From: Bacillota bacterium
GTDB taxonomy: Bacteria; Bacillota; Clostridia; Acetivibrionales; DSM-1351
Length of the DNA: 33,277 bases
Assembly (NCBI GenBank): GCA_023392075.1
Contig: JAEVZU010000105.1
Location: 1-33,277, forward strand
Direction of reading: 5' to 3'
Each line of letters begins with the position of its first letter. Within the stretch, counting starts at the first letter, position 1. Of the stretch, positions 25,116-33,277 are shown piece by piece. The notes under the pieces were generated by a model, which had not been told where the DNA came from, ran no database searches, and worked only from the letters and a program-made list of their open reading frames with translations. The position numbers were made by a program, and so were the translations under genes.

Positions 25116-26271
25116 AACCTATTTCAGAATCATAAAAAAGCAGTTTGTCCAATTATCAATATATCTTATAGTATTTATGGCCCTGGCAATTTTATTCACG
25201 TTTATCGGCAGTGATAAAAGTGTGGACACATTCACACAATCCAAAGCGAAGGTCGCATTTATAAACCAGGGTCAGGATACGGTTCTGATACAGGGTTTAA
25301 AGGATTATTTGAGTGAGCATTCAATCTTTGTAGAATTAGGTGACAATACAGTTGAATTACAGGATGCCTTATTCTTTAGAGAGGTTGAGTATATAGCCAG
25401 AATACCAGCTGATTTCACAAAGGATTTTATGTCCGGGAAGGTTGTGGGAATTGATAAAACAACTGTTTCAGGATCTATCAGCGGTATTTATACGGACATG
25501 TTGGTGAACAAATACCTGAATACGGCCCGGCTCTATGCTAAAAACTATAAAGGCATAACACAGGAGGAATTGGTTGAACAGGTTGATAAGGATCTGGCTA
25601 TTGAGACAAAGGTTGAGATGAAGGTGTTTAAAGGCAAGGCGGCTGATTCGACAGCTACAAGATCCTTTTACAACTTTATGCCCTATGTGTTGATCAATAT
25701 TATCATATTGGGTGTAAGCTCAATAATGATGGTATTTAATGATGTAAAGCTCAAGAGAAGAAATCTGTGTTCACCTGTTAGCAATACTTCTGTCAATATA
25801 CAGATTCTTCTGGGGAACATTGTTTTCTCGGTATCCTGCTGGGCATTTCTGGTGATAATAAGCTTTATACTGTATAGACAGGATATGTTTGAAATGAATG
25901 CATTATTTTTCTGCATAAACTCTCTGGTACTAACGTTGACAATACTTAGCATGAGCTTCCTGATAGGGATTCTGATCAGGAGCAAAAATGCCCAGGCGGG
26001 TGTTTCCAATATTTTATCCCTTGGTATGTGTTTTTTATCGGGGGTGTTTGTACCACAGGAGTTTTTGGGAGAAAATGTACTTTATATAGCAAAATTTTTG
26101 CCTACCTATTGGTATATCAAAGCCAATAAAGCGGTAAGTGACTTGTCCAACTTCAATTTTGACAATATTGGCCCCATAATCTCATACATGCTGATAGAGC
26201 TTGGCTTTGCAGCAGCAATAATTTCAATAACACTCGTGTTGAGCAAAAGGAAACAGCTGAAGGGAGCTTAA
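25102..26271 (+). CDS. ABC-2 type permease, second subunit
   Basis: A 389-residue protein with the same plan as its upstream partner: N-terminal helix (about 16-36), extracellular domain to about residue 190, then about six helices with 'MCFLSGVFVPQEFL', a typical ABC-2 segment. The start at ATG 25102 lies inside the preceding gene with GGAGG at 25090-25094, implying translational coupling. Last gene of the operon; no clear terminator follows before the structured segment at 26295. Confidence 0.88.
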   Translation: MIVFKTYFRIIKKQFVQLSIYLIVFMALAILFTFIGSDKSVDTFTQSKAKVAFINQGQDTVLIQGLKDYLSEHSIFVELGDNTVELQDALFFREVEYIARIPADFTKDFMSGKVVGIDKTTVSGSISGIYTDMLVNKYLNTARLYAKNYKGITQEELVEQVDKDLAIETKVEMKVFKGKAADSTATRSFYNFMPYVLINIIILGVSSIMMVFNDVKLKRRNLCSPVSNTSVNIQILLGNIVFSVSCWAFLVIISFILYRQDMFEMNALFFCINSLVLTLTILSMSFLIGILIRSKNAQAGVSNILSLGMCFLSGVFVPQEFLGENVLYIAKFLPTYWYIKANKAVSDLSNFNFDNIGPIISYMLIELGFAAAIISITLVLSKRKQLKGA

Positions 26272-26294
26272 ATGTATTTGGGGCTTGCTATAAT

Positions 26295-26455
26295 TTTATA
26301 ACGGTGGGGGAAACCACGATGACTATGGTCCGGTATGGCCAAAGAGCATAGCGCTCTGGCAAATACACATATGTTTAATAAATAAGAAAAATGACGATGA
26401 ACGCTCAGAGAAAAGGTCAGGCGGGAGCAACTTCTGCTGTGACATTATACATGGA
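26295..26455 (+). ncRNA. Candidate structured noncoding RNA
   Basis: The 425-base gap between the ABC-2 operon and tadA starts with a possible -10 (TATAAT at 26288) and then a segment richer in G and C than its AT-rich flank. It can fold a GTGG/CCAC hairpin with a GGGAAA loop (about 26304-26318), an AGAGC/GCTCT hairpin (about 26344-26358), and a longer stem of GTCA plus GCGGGAG with CTTCTGC plus TGAC (about 26417-26444, G-U pairs included). No open frame fits. It does not match the SRP, tmRNA, 6S or common riboswitch patterns I know; a clostridial RNA class such as raiA is possible but untested. From 26456 to 26696 the sequence is AT-rich and I see nothing in it. Confidence 0.45.
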
Positions 26456-26696
26456 TAAACTGGCAAATAGTATTATAGATATAATCAATAGTGACATACG
26501 CTTAAAAAATAGATTTAATTTCATAAATTAATCCTGCCTGTTAAAAAGTATTTAAAACCAAAAACTATATAAATAATTATATATATCTGCGCATTTAATG
26601 TAAATATTGTATTAAATTACTATACCCAAATTGGTGTGTTGAGTTTATCCCAAAAAAGTATTAGTATATCATTAAATAATACAGAGAGGTTCCAGT

Positions 26697-27155
26697 ATGT
26701 ATACCAGAAACGAACAAATCATGCTTAAAGCTTTAAAACAGGCCGAGTTGGCTTTTTCAAAGGGTGAGGCTGCCGTTGGTGCGGTTATAGTGAAGGATGG
26801 AGTAATAATATCAAGAGGGCACAATAGAAAGGAAGCCAGGCTTGATGTAACTTCACATGCTGAAATCGAAGCTTTGAAAAAAGCGGCTAAAAAACTTGGT
26901 ACGTGGAGGCTGGATGGCTGTGATATGTATGTAACACTTGAACCCTGCCCAATGTGTGCCGGTGCTGTCATCCAATCCAGAATCAGAACACTTTATATAG
27001 GTGCAATGGATAACAGGGCAGGGGCGGCAGGTTCAGTGGTGGATCTTTTCAGAGTTCCCCAATTCAATCACAGAGTCGATGTAGTCATAGGGCTGCTTCA
27101 CGAACAGTGTACAGAATTACTTAAAAAGTTTTTTCAGGAATTAAGGCAAAAATAA
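26697..27155 (+). CDS. tadA: tRNA adenosine(34) deaminase
   Basis: A 152-residue zinc deaminase that converts A34 of tRNA-Arg(ACG) to inosine. The catalytic HAE is at 54-56 and the zinc-binding PCPMC at 83-87; the family motif 'YIGAMDNRAGAAGSVVDLF' follows. Length is normal. ATG 26697 has AGAGAGG upstream. In many Firmicutes tadA is followed by the SRP RNA and dnaX; here a thioredoxin-like gene follows instead. Confidence 0.93.
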   Translation: MYTRNEQIMLKALKQAELAFSKGEAAVGAVIVKDGVIISRGHNRKEARLDVTSHAEIEALKKAAKKLGTWRLDGCDMYVTLEPCPMCAGAVIQSRIRTLYIGAMDNRAGAAGSVVDLFRVPQFNHRVDVVIGLLHEQCTELLKKFFQELRQK

Positions 27156-27250
27156 CGATTTGGAATATTGTATAAATAAAGTGGGTATAAATACATTACT
27201 AGTGGTAGACAAAGATAAAACAAAAAACATATGAACAGGATGGTATACTT

Positions 27251-27607
27251 ATGATAAATCGGAAGCTCATTCAAAGGGAACAGGCTATAAAGGCAATTGA
27301 AAACGGTGAATTTGAAAGTGAAATGCTTACTTCCGCTTCCAGAGTTGTTGTGATTCTGACTCAGGATTGGTGCCCGCAGTGGCATGATATGAGAGGCTGG
27401 CTTTATCAGCTTGACATCCGGGAAGACGTTGATATTTATGAGCTGGAATACAATAAAACCGATTATTTTGATGAGTTCAGAAATTTCAAGGAAAACCAGC
27501 TGGGAAATGACACTATTCCCTATATCAGATTCTACAAGAAGGGAGTTTTTTACAGGGGATCAAACTATATCAGTGAGGGCCAGTTTTTCGAAATACTGAG
27601 TATGTAG
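27251..27607 (+). CDS. Thioredoxin-fold protein with a single active-site cysteine
   Basis: A 118-residue protein with the thioredoxin order: beta strand 'RVVVILTQDW', active-site turn CPQW (41-44) at the start of a helix, 'YELEYNKTDY', then a cis-Pro segment TIPYIRFYKKG. The second Cys of CxxC is Trp44, so it cannot form the usual disulfide and may act by a monothiol route, in glutathione-like thiol exchange, or in binding only. An AGGATGG site precedes ATG 27251. It is monocistronic or a late member of the tadA transcript, ended by the hairpin at 27625. Confidence 0.75.
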   Translation: MINRKLIQREQAIKAIENGEFESEMLTSASRVVVILTQDWCPQWHDMRGWLYQLDIREDVDIYELEYNKTDYFDEFRNFKENQLGNDTIPYIRFYKKGVFYRGSNYISEGQFFEILSM

Positions 27608-27624
27608 TTTTTAATAAGTAAAAC

Positions 27625-27662
27625 AAAAGAGTTTCAAACCATTCAAGGTTTGAAACTCTTTT
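27625..27662. terminator. Bidirectional terminator
   Basis: Sixteen-base perfect stem (27625-27640 with 27647-27662) with a 6-base loop and A/T-rich flanks, serving both the thioredoxin-fold gene and the convergent giant repeat gene. Confidence 0.93.
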
Positions 27663-27742
27663 TATCTTTATTGACTAATGATTACGACCAAATATTACTT
27701 AGTATATGGTATAAAGAAATTGGTGCTTTAACAACTCCAGTT

Positions 27743-30700
27743 TTACTCAGCCAGATAATCAGCTTTAGTTCTGTTGCTTTCAGCTTTTCCTGCGCTGGTG
27801 ACACTGACATATACACTGCCGGAGGCTGTTCCCAGCTGCGGGATTACAACAGTTCCCGTTGTACCGCCGGTGGCTACGGTGGCAGAACCTAGAAGGCTTC
27901 CGCCGGCAGCAGCAGAGTAAACATTAACAATATCCCCACCGGTTAGATTTGTAACAGTTACTGTGTCGGAAGTTCCGGTTGGGTTATTGCTTACACTTAT
28001 GTAGCCTGCGTAGGGTTCATTCGTCGTTTGCTCGGAAACATATTCGGCTTCGGTTCTCTTACTTTCTGTTTTACCCTTTGAAGTTACGGAAACAAATACG
28101 CTGCCTGCTTCCTCGCCCAGCTGCTTTATTGGAATTTTTACCTGATCACTTCCTGAGGAGGCTGTCATGGAGCCAAGGAGCTCTCCTTCGGATTCCGAAT
28201 TATAAACCTTAACCTTGTCACCGGCTGTCAAACCTGATACCTGTATTATATCAGACAAAGTGACATTATTAGTTATATAGATATTGCCCGTATACGGTGC
28301 GGTTGACCTGCTTTCGGCAACATAGCTCACTTCTGTTCTGCCGCTTTCGGTCTTACCCTTTGTAATAGCCGAAACATAAACAGTTCCTGCAGACGATCCC
28401 AGATCTTCAATGGATACCGTCGCTTCTGTCTTATTATTGGCAACTGACGTATACCCCAGCAGGTTTCCGCCCGCTGCATTGTCATAAACCTTTACAACAT
28501 CACCTGATGTCAGGTTGTAAACCGTAATGGTATCATTAATACCTACATTGTTCTCAATATAGATATCCCCGATATATGGTGCCATAGTGCTTGTTTCGGA
28601 TATATATTCCGCTTTTGTCAGACTGCTTTCAGCTCTTCCGTAGTTTGTAACCGAAACATACACTTTTCCGGCTATTGAAGTGAGCTGTGTTACCGATATG
28701 GTCGCCATGCTGCTTCCCATTGGTACTGTTGTGGCACTTATGAGATTTCCATTGGCAGCGGCATCATATACTTTTACAACATCGCTTTCGTTCAGGCTCT
28801 TGACAGTTATGGTATCAGGCATACCAGCATTATTTACAATGAATATATCGGATGCTAAAGGTGCTACCGATTCGGCTTCATATTCTACTCCGGTTCTGGC
28901 GCTTTCACTCTTCCCGTAGTTGGTAACGGTAATATAAATCTTGCCTGCACCGGTGCCCAGCTGTGAAATATTTGCCGCAGCCGTTAGAGTATTCTGATCT
29001 GCAACTGCTGTTGCAAGCTTCGTACTTCCGGTTTCGGAATTGTAGATCTTAATGGTATCATATGCCAAAAGCCCGGTAACGGTTATTGTGTCCGACATGC
29101 CGGAATTATTCATTATTTTGACATTGCCGGCAGCAAGAGGTTCCGAAGCACTCTCTTTTGTATAGGAGATGGCAGCCCGGCTGCTCTCGGTTTTTCCCTT
29201 TGTGGTTACTGTAATATAAACAACTCCGTCATTTACACCCAACTGAGTTATTGAAACAGTAGCCTCGGTACTGTCGGCCGGAACTGTGGCAGTGCCGACA
29301 GGATTTCCTCCGGTCTCCTGGGCATATACTTTAATTACTGCATTAGGCTCCATTCCGAATAAGGTTATGGTATCCGCAAATCCAACATTATTGTAAATTT
29401 CCACATTGGATGCATCAGGAGGAGTTGAAGCGGTCTTTGATTCATAGGTGACCTTGACTCTTGTACTCTCCAGTTTTCCAGGAGTGGCTACCGTGATATA
29501 GACATCTCCTCCTGCATCGCTCAATTGTGAAACCGGTATGGTAACCTCCGAATTGTAGGTGGCTACAGTCCCTTTACCCAGCAGTGTTCCACCTGACTGG
29601 GCACTATATATGCTTACAACATCATTATCCTTTAAGCCGCCTACCGTTATTGTACTTGCAATCCCGTAGTTGTTGGCTATCAGTACCTTTGATGAAACCG
29701 GCTGGTCTGAGGCTTCCTCAGCTTTGTATATAGCTTCCGTTCTTGCTCCTTCAGCCTTATTTACACTGGTTGCGGTCACAAATACCTTACCAACCGCAGT
29801 GCCCAGCTGAGCTATCTCAACAGTTGCTTCAGTACTTGAAGCTGCTACTGTGGCTGAACCTAACAGGTTACCTCCCGCTTCCAGGGAGTACACTTTGACA
29901 ACATCGCCCGGTGTCAGACCTGTAACCCTTACGGTATCGGCCGAACCTGCATTATTGGTAACTGTAATGCGGGCACTGTCCAGTTTGCCTGAAACAGGCT
30001 CGGCAGGGTAGTCGGCGACAACTCTCTTACTTTCGGCCTTGTTTGTACCTGTAACCGTAACAAATACTTTGCCTATTGTGGTACCAAGCTGATCAATTGT
30101 TACTGTGGCTTCGGAGCCATAAGTTGTTACGGTCGCCGAACCGAGCAGGGTTCCGCCTGTTTCAGCGGAATAAACCTTGACCACATCTCCCGCGGTTAGG
30201 CCGGTTACCTTAACAGTATCAGCGGCGCCTGAATTATTATTTATTGTAATATTTTTGTCTTCAGGCTCAGCCGATTTTCCTTCGTCGGAATAATCAGCTT
30301 TTGTTCTATTGCTTTCAAGCTTACCGGAGTTTGTAACAGATATGTATACGGAGCCTGTAGCAGTTCCAATCTGTGCAACAGTTATGGTGGCATCCGTGCC
30401 TGCTGCAGGAACTGTCGCGCTTCCCAGGAAATTCCCCTGTTTTTCGGCACTATAGGCCTTGATAATATCGCCGGGATTCAGGCCTGATACATAAATGGTG
30501 TCCTGGGTACCGACTATATTGTTGGTAACAACTATTTGAGTCGAAGTTAATTCATCAGATGAAGCTTCACCTGTGTAAGTTACTTCTTTTCTTGCACTTT
30601 CCGATTTATCGGTGCTTGATACGGTTACATATACACTGCCCGAACCCTTACCCAATTGTGAGATGCTGACAGTAGTATCGGTTGATCCGGCAGCTACCGT

Positions 30701-32899
30701 AGCTGATCCCAGGAGTGTACCTCCCTGCAGTGAATCATATACTTTTACCACATCTCCCGCGGATAATCTTGTAAAGTAAACAGTGTCGGCTTTTCCGGCA
30801 TTGTTTGTTACAGTGATGTCTGAGGAATCCACATCGGCATAAACACTCTCTGCCTTGTAGGCTGCATTTGTTCTGACGCTTTCAGCTTTGCCGGTGCTGG
30901 TTACGGTCACATATACACTGCCTGAAGCGGTTCCCAGCTGAGCAACATTTACCGTAACATCGGCTGCTGAGCTTGCTACTGTTGCAGTTCCGATGATATT
31001 ACCCTGTGAAGGTGCGTTATAAATTCTTACAATATCTCCGGGGGTAAGGTTGCTTACATAAATAGTATCTGCCTTTCCAACATTGTTTGATATTGAAATG
31101 TTATTTATATTGGGCTGTGCCGAGGTTCCTTCGGCACTATAGTCAATTTTTGTCCTGCCGCTTTCCTGGGCACCGGGCTGGGTGATTGTCAAATAAACCG
31201 AGCCTCCGGCAATTCCCAGCTGTGAAATAGTTACTGTTGCATCAGTTTTTGAGGTTGCTACTGTCGCCGAACCCAGGAGAGAGCCTGAAGCAGATAAACT
31301 GTAAACCTTGATTACAGTACCTTCTGTTAAGCCGGTGACATATATTGTGTCTGCCGCTCCCGAGTTATTGGTTACCGTTACTGAGTTCGGATCCAGCGAA
31401 TTGGATTTAGACTCTGCAGGGAAATCCGCTTTTGCCCTGGAACTCTCAAATTTCCCGGAGGTTGTAACGGATATGTAAACAGAGCCGCTCCCGGTTCCCA
31501 GCTGTGAGATTGATATTGTGACATCGGTGGCCGATTTGGCAACGGTTGCGCTTCCCAACAGATTTCCTGTGGATTCTGCATCATATACCTTGACAACATC
31601 GCCGCCCATAAGACCTGAGACATATATTGTATCTGCTTTGCCTACGTTGTTGGTGACAATTATGTTGGATGGAGCTATATCTGAGGAAGAGCCTTCTGAC
31701 GAATAGTTGACCGCAACTCTGGAACTCTCATTTCTTCCGGCATTGGTTATGGATACATATACGGTACCTTCCCCTGATCCCAACTGAGGTATTGATACTG
31801 TTGCTTCATTTCCGGAGGAATTTACTGTTGCCTGTCCAAGCAGACTTCCTTTTGTTCCTTTATTGTATATCTTTACAACGTCACTTGGAGAGAGGCCTGT
31901 AATATATACCGTGTCTGCTTTTCCCGAGTTATTGGTAACGGTGATAAAACCTGTATTAGGCTTTTCAGAGGCAAGCTCACCTTCAAATTCTACTGACACA
32001 GCCCCACTTTCAGCAAGTTCCTTGCTTGTTACGGTAATAAATACAGATCCTGCGTCAACTCCAAGCTGAGGTACTGATATTGTTGCATCGTAGGCTGATG
32101 AACTCACTGTTTTAGTTGCCAGAACCTTGTCGCTATCGTTATATATCTTTATAACATCGCCGCCGCTGAGACCAGGGATATAAATGGTGTCGGCGCTTTT
32201 GGCATTGTTGTTTATTACTATATTGTCAGGATTTAGCTGTGCCGATACAGGTTCAGCTTTGTATGGGACTTTTGTCCTTTCGCTTTCCAGATAGCCTTTG
32301 CTTGTAACGGTTACATATACGAAGCCTTCTCCAATGCCAACCTGAGGTACTGTTATTGTAACATCAGAGCCGGAGGTGGAAACAGTTTTGCTGCCCAGCA
32401 GCTTTCCGCCGGTCTCCGCACTGTAAACTTTAATTACATCTCTTGGATTAAGTCCTGAGACATAAATAGAGTCCGATTTTTGAGCGTTATTTGTTATGGT
32501 TACGGCAGAAGCGTCTTTAATAGGTTGGGACTTTGGTTCACCGGAATATTTTGCTTCTGTCCTGCTGCTTTCGGTATTTCCCTTTTCCACAACCGATATA
32601 AATAAACTGCCTTCTTCTGTCCCCAGTTGTGGAACGCTGAGTTTAATTTCATCCTTACTCTTTGAAACGGTCCCGTAGGTCAATACCCTGGTATCTTTTG
32701 AATCGGTATAAACCTTGACTACCGATCCGGGTTCAAGACCGAATATATAAATAATATCGGATTTTCCTGTAAGATTGTTGGTTATGATTATATTACCGGC
32801 CACAGGAGCGGCGGATGCAGCAAATACATTCTGAACATTCAGAGATAGGTTTGCAAGCACCAGTGCTATAACCATGATGATTGATAGAATTCGTTTCAT
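27743..32899 (-). CDS. Giant secreted repeat protein, 18 tandem beta-rich repeats
   Basis: A 1718-residue protein with a signal peptide (likely cleavage after VFA at 27) followed from residue 35 to the last residue by 18 repeats of about 93 residues. Each begins with a V/I-x-I-TNN motif, then DTIxVxGLxxGDVVKVY, a Gly-rich LLGSATV strand, ATVxIxQLG, VYVxVTxxGKxES and a closing YxAE. The strand-turn rhythm suggests Ig-like or other beta-sandwich units in a long rod. No SLH domain, LPXTG motif, dockerin, or transmembrane anchor is seen; the protein stops right after the last YLAE, so it is released or bound non-covalently. AAGGAGA precedes the start. Surface adhesion, a matrix role or a carbohydrate contact are guesses. 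I do not recognise the family. Confidence 0.9.
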   Translation of the reverse strand: MKRILSIIMVIALVLANLSLNVQNVFAASAAPVAGNIIITNNLTGKSDIIYIFGLEPGSVVKVYTDSKDTRVLTYGTVSKSKDEIKLSVPQLGTEEGSLFISVVEKGNTESSRTEAKYSGEPKSQPIKDASAVTITNNAQKSDSIYVSGLNPRDVIKVYSAETGGKLLGSKTVSTSGSDVTITVPQVGIGEGFVYVTVTSKGYLESERTKVPYKAEPVSAQLNPDNIVINNNAKSADTIYIPGLSGGDVIKIYNDSDKVLATKTVSSSAYDATISVPQLGVDAGSVFITVTSKELAESGAVSVEFEGELASEKPNTGFITVTNNSGKADTVYITGLSPSDVVKIYNKGTKGSLLGQATVNSSGNEATVSIPQLGSGEGTVYVSITNAGRNESSRVAVNYSSEGSSSDIAPSNIIVTNNVGKADTIYVSGLMGGDVVKVYDAESTGNLLGSATVAKSATDVTISISQLGTGSGSVYISVTTSGKFESSRAKADFPAESKSNSLDPNSVTVTNNSGAADTIYVTGLTEGTVIKVYSLSASGSLLGSATVATSKTDATVTISQLGIAGGSVYLTITQPGAQESGRTKIDYSAEGTSAQPNINNISISNNVGKADTIYVSNLTPGDIVRIYNAPSQGNIIGTATVASSAADVTVNVAQLGTASGSVYVTVTSTGKAESVRTNAAYKAESVYADVDSSDITVTNNAGKADTVYFTRLSAGDVVKVYDSLQGGTLLGSATVAAGSTDTTVSISQLGKGSGSVYVTVSSTDKSESARKEVTYTGEASSDELTSTQIVVTNNIVGTQDTIYVSGLNPGDIIKAYSAEKQGNFLGSATVPAAGTDATITVAQIGTATGSVYISVTNSGKLESNRTKADYSDEGKSAEPEDKNITINNNSGAADTVKVTGLTAGDVVKVYSAETGGTLLGSATVTTYGSEATVTIDQLGTTIGKVFVTVTGTNKAESKRVVADYPAEPVSGKLDSARITVTNNAGSADTVRVTGLTPGDVVKVYSLEAGGNLLGSATVAASSTEATVEIAQLGTAVGKVFVTATSVNKAEGARTEAIYKAEEASDQPVSSKVLIANNYGIASTITVGGLKDNDVVSIYSAQSGGTLLGKGTVATYNSEVTIPVSQLSDAGGDVYITVATPGKLESTRVKVTYESKTASTPPDASNVEIYNNVGFADTITLFGMEPNAVIKVYAQETGGNPVGTATVPADSTEATVSITQLGVNDGVVYITVTTKGKTESSRAAISYTKESASEPLAAGNVKIMNNSGMSDTITVTGLLAYDTIKIYNSETGSTKLATAVADQNTLTAAANISQLGTGAGKIYITVTNYGKSESARTGVEYEAESVAPLASDIFIVNNAGMPDTITVKSLNESDVVKVYDAAANGNLISATTVPMGSSMATISVTQLTSIAGKVYVSVTNYGRAESSLTKAEYISETSTMAPYIGDIYIENNVGINDTITVYNLTSGDVVKVYDNAAGGNLLGYTSVANNKTEATVSIEDLGSSAGTVYVSAITKGKTESGRTEVSYVAESRSTAPYTGNIYITNNVTLSDIIQVSGLTAGDKVKVYNSESEGELLGSMTASSGSDQVKIPIKQLGEEAGSVFVSVTSKGKTESKRTEAEYVSEQTTNEPYAGYISVSNNPTGTSDTVTVTNLTGGDIVNVYSAAAGGSLLGSATVATGGTTGTVVIPQLGTASGSVYVSVTSAGKAESNRTKADYLAE
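27746..32797 (-). repeat. 18 tandem coding repeats of about 280 bp
   Basis: The repeats cover 5052 bases. Internal units (about 4-11) are closer to one another than the ends: the central ones share nearly fixed SATVA, QLG and VYVTV blocks, while the first, twelfth and thirteenth units diverge. This is the pattern expected if units multiply by unequal crossing over in the middle. The repeats all keep frame, with small indels only in the loop after KVY and before the ES motif. Confidence 0.9.
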
Positions 32900-33049
32900 T
32901 AGATATTGTCTCCTTTTCAGAAATTACTCTTTTGTAGACGAAAAAGTCTTTAAAACTAATATTTTCGTGTTATGTATCGGCAATTTGTAACAAAGTTATT
33001 AGGATAAATTGAAACTACTTGTATTTCCTTTCTTACAATTTTTTGCACA

Positions 33050-33087
33050 AAAAAAGAACAGGGTATGACTTTAACACACTCTGTTCT
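33050..33087 (-). terminator. Intrinsic terminator reading leftward
   Basis: Ten-base stem (33055-33064 with 33078-33087, one G-U pair) followed on the minus strand by a TTTTTTT run. It would stop leftward transcripts entering from beyond the right edge before they reach the giant repeat gene, whose own promoter must lie between 32900 and 33050. No gene is seen in 32900-33224. Confidence 0.7.
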
Positions 33088-33153
33088 AACATAACAAATT
33101 CAATTTCTTAACTTAACTCATAGTGCTAATTGAAATTTGACAAAAACATAAAA

Positions 33154-33234
33154 ATTCCAGCACATATTTCCGATTTATCTATAGGAACTTCGCCGGTTTA
33201 CTAAAGATAAAAGAGGAAATAAACATGCTGGAAT
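33154..33234 (+). repeat. Inverted repeat enclosing a start codon
   Basis: ATTCCAGCACATATTTCC (33154-33171) and 33215-33234 are complementary at 16 positions with a small asymmetric bulge. The right arm covers the GAGG ribosome site and ATG 33225 of the partial gene. In RNA this would bury the start site; in DNA it might be an operator or the end of an insertion sequence. Confidence 0.5.
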
Positions 33235-33277
33235 ATAACCATTCTATCAATAAGATTGAGAATTTTAAAGACTTTTT
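33225..33277 (+). CDS. Start of an unidentified gene, cut by the window edge
   Basis: ATG 33225 has AAGAGGAAA upstream and the frame stays open for the 17 codons left (MLEYNHSINKIENFKDF). This is too little to name. The inverted repeat around the start and the nearby terminator are compatible with the left end of an insertion sequence whose transposase begins here, which is only a suggestion. Confidence 0.4.
   Translation, partial: MLEYNHSINKIENFKDF

Noticed and set aside
27156..27250. SRP RNA expected after tadA in many Firmicutes
   Set aside because: The gap is under 100 bases and lacks the conserved SRP loop sequence.
27746..32797. CRISPR-like periodicity
   Set aside because: The period is about 280 bases, in frame and with graded divergence: it is a coding repeat, not an array of short repeats and spacers.

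Overview
The window looks like a low-GC anaerobic member of the Clostridia. Support comes from strong AGGAGG-type ribosome binding sites, lipoprotein signal peptides without an outer-membrane context, a clostridial Cys-rich peptide maturation cassette, a DivIVA-like protein and AT-rich spacers. Ruminiclostridium-like is my best guess, but no rRNA or taxonomic marker is present.

Left arm (1-7574): an AT-rich peptide natural product (RiPP) cassette behind a consensus sigma-A promoter. In order it has an ABC exporter, a 77-residue precursor with nine Cys in 18 residues and a Ser/Thr-rich tail, a radical SAM/SPASM maturase (CcpM type), a 'peptide maturation system' protein, an acyl-carrier-like protein that seems to lack the phosphopantetheine serine, and a lipoprotein solute-binding protein (SBP). 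A paralogous SBP lies left of the promoter, and a 3' remnant of a third SBP lies to the right, so SBP sequences bracket the cassette.

Middle (7846-15693): two MalF/MalG-type permeases, an HlyD-like membrane fusion protein and a MacB/FtsX-like permease, all on the plus strand and with no ATPase of their own, then three overlapping paralogous glycosyltransferases with NodZ/FUT8-like features. Further right on the minus strand are gmd and fcl, which make GDP-L-fucose, the expected donor for such enzymes. Between them lie a small secreted coiled-coil protein, an APH-fold kinase and a DivIVA-like protein.

Right arm (20086-33277): a 256-bp MITE-like element with 27-bp terminal inverted repeats; a divergent molybdate pair (HTH-PBP regulator and ModA lipoprotein, without modBC); an ABC-2 operon (ATPase plus two permeases); a structured, probably noncoding segment; tadA; a one-cysteine thioredoxin-fold protein; and a 1718-residue secreted protein made almost wholly of 18 repeats of about 93 residues. 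The window ends in the first codons of an unidentified gene whose start lies inside a large inverted repeat.

Most notable are the RiPP cassette with its odd partners (defective carrier protein, SBP bookends, ATPase-less transport genes), the fucose locus, the MITE-like element and the unidentified structured RNA candidate. Family names are from memory of protein families; no search was run.
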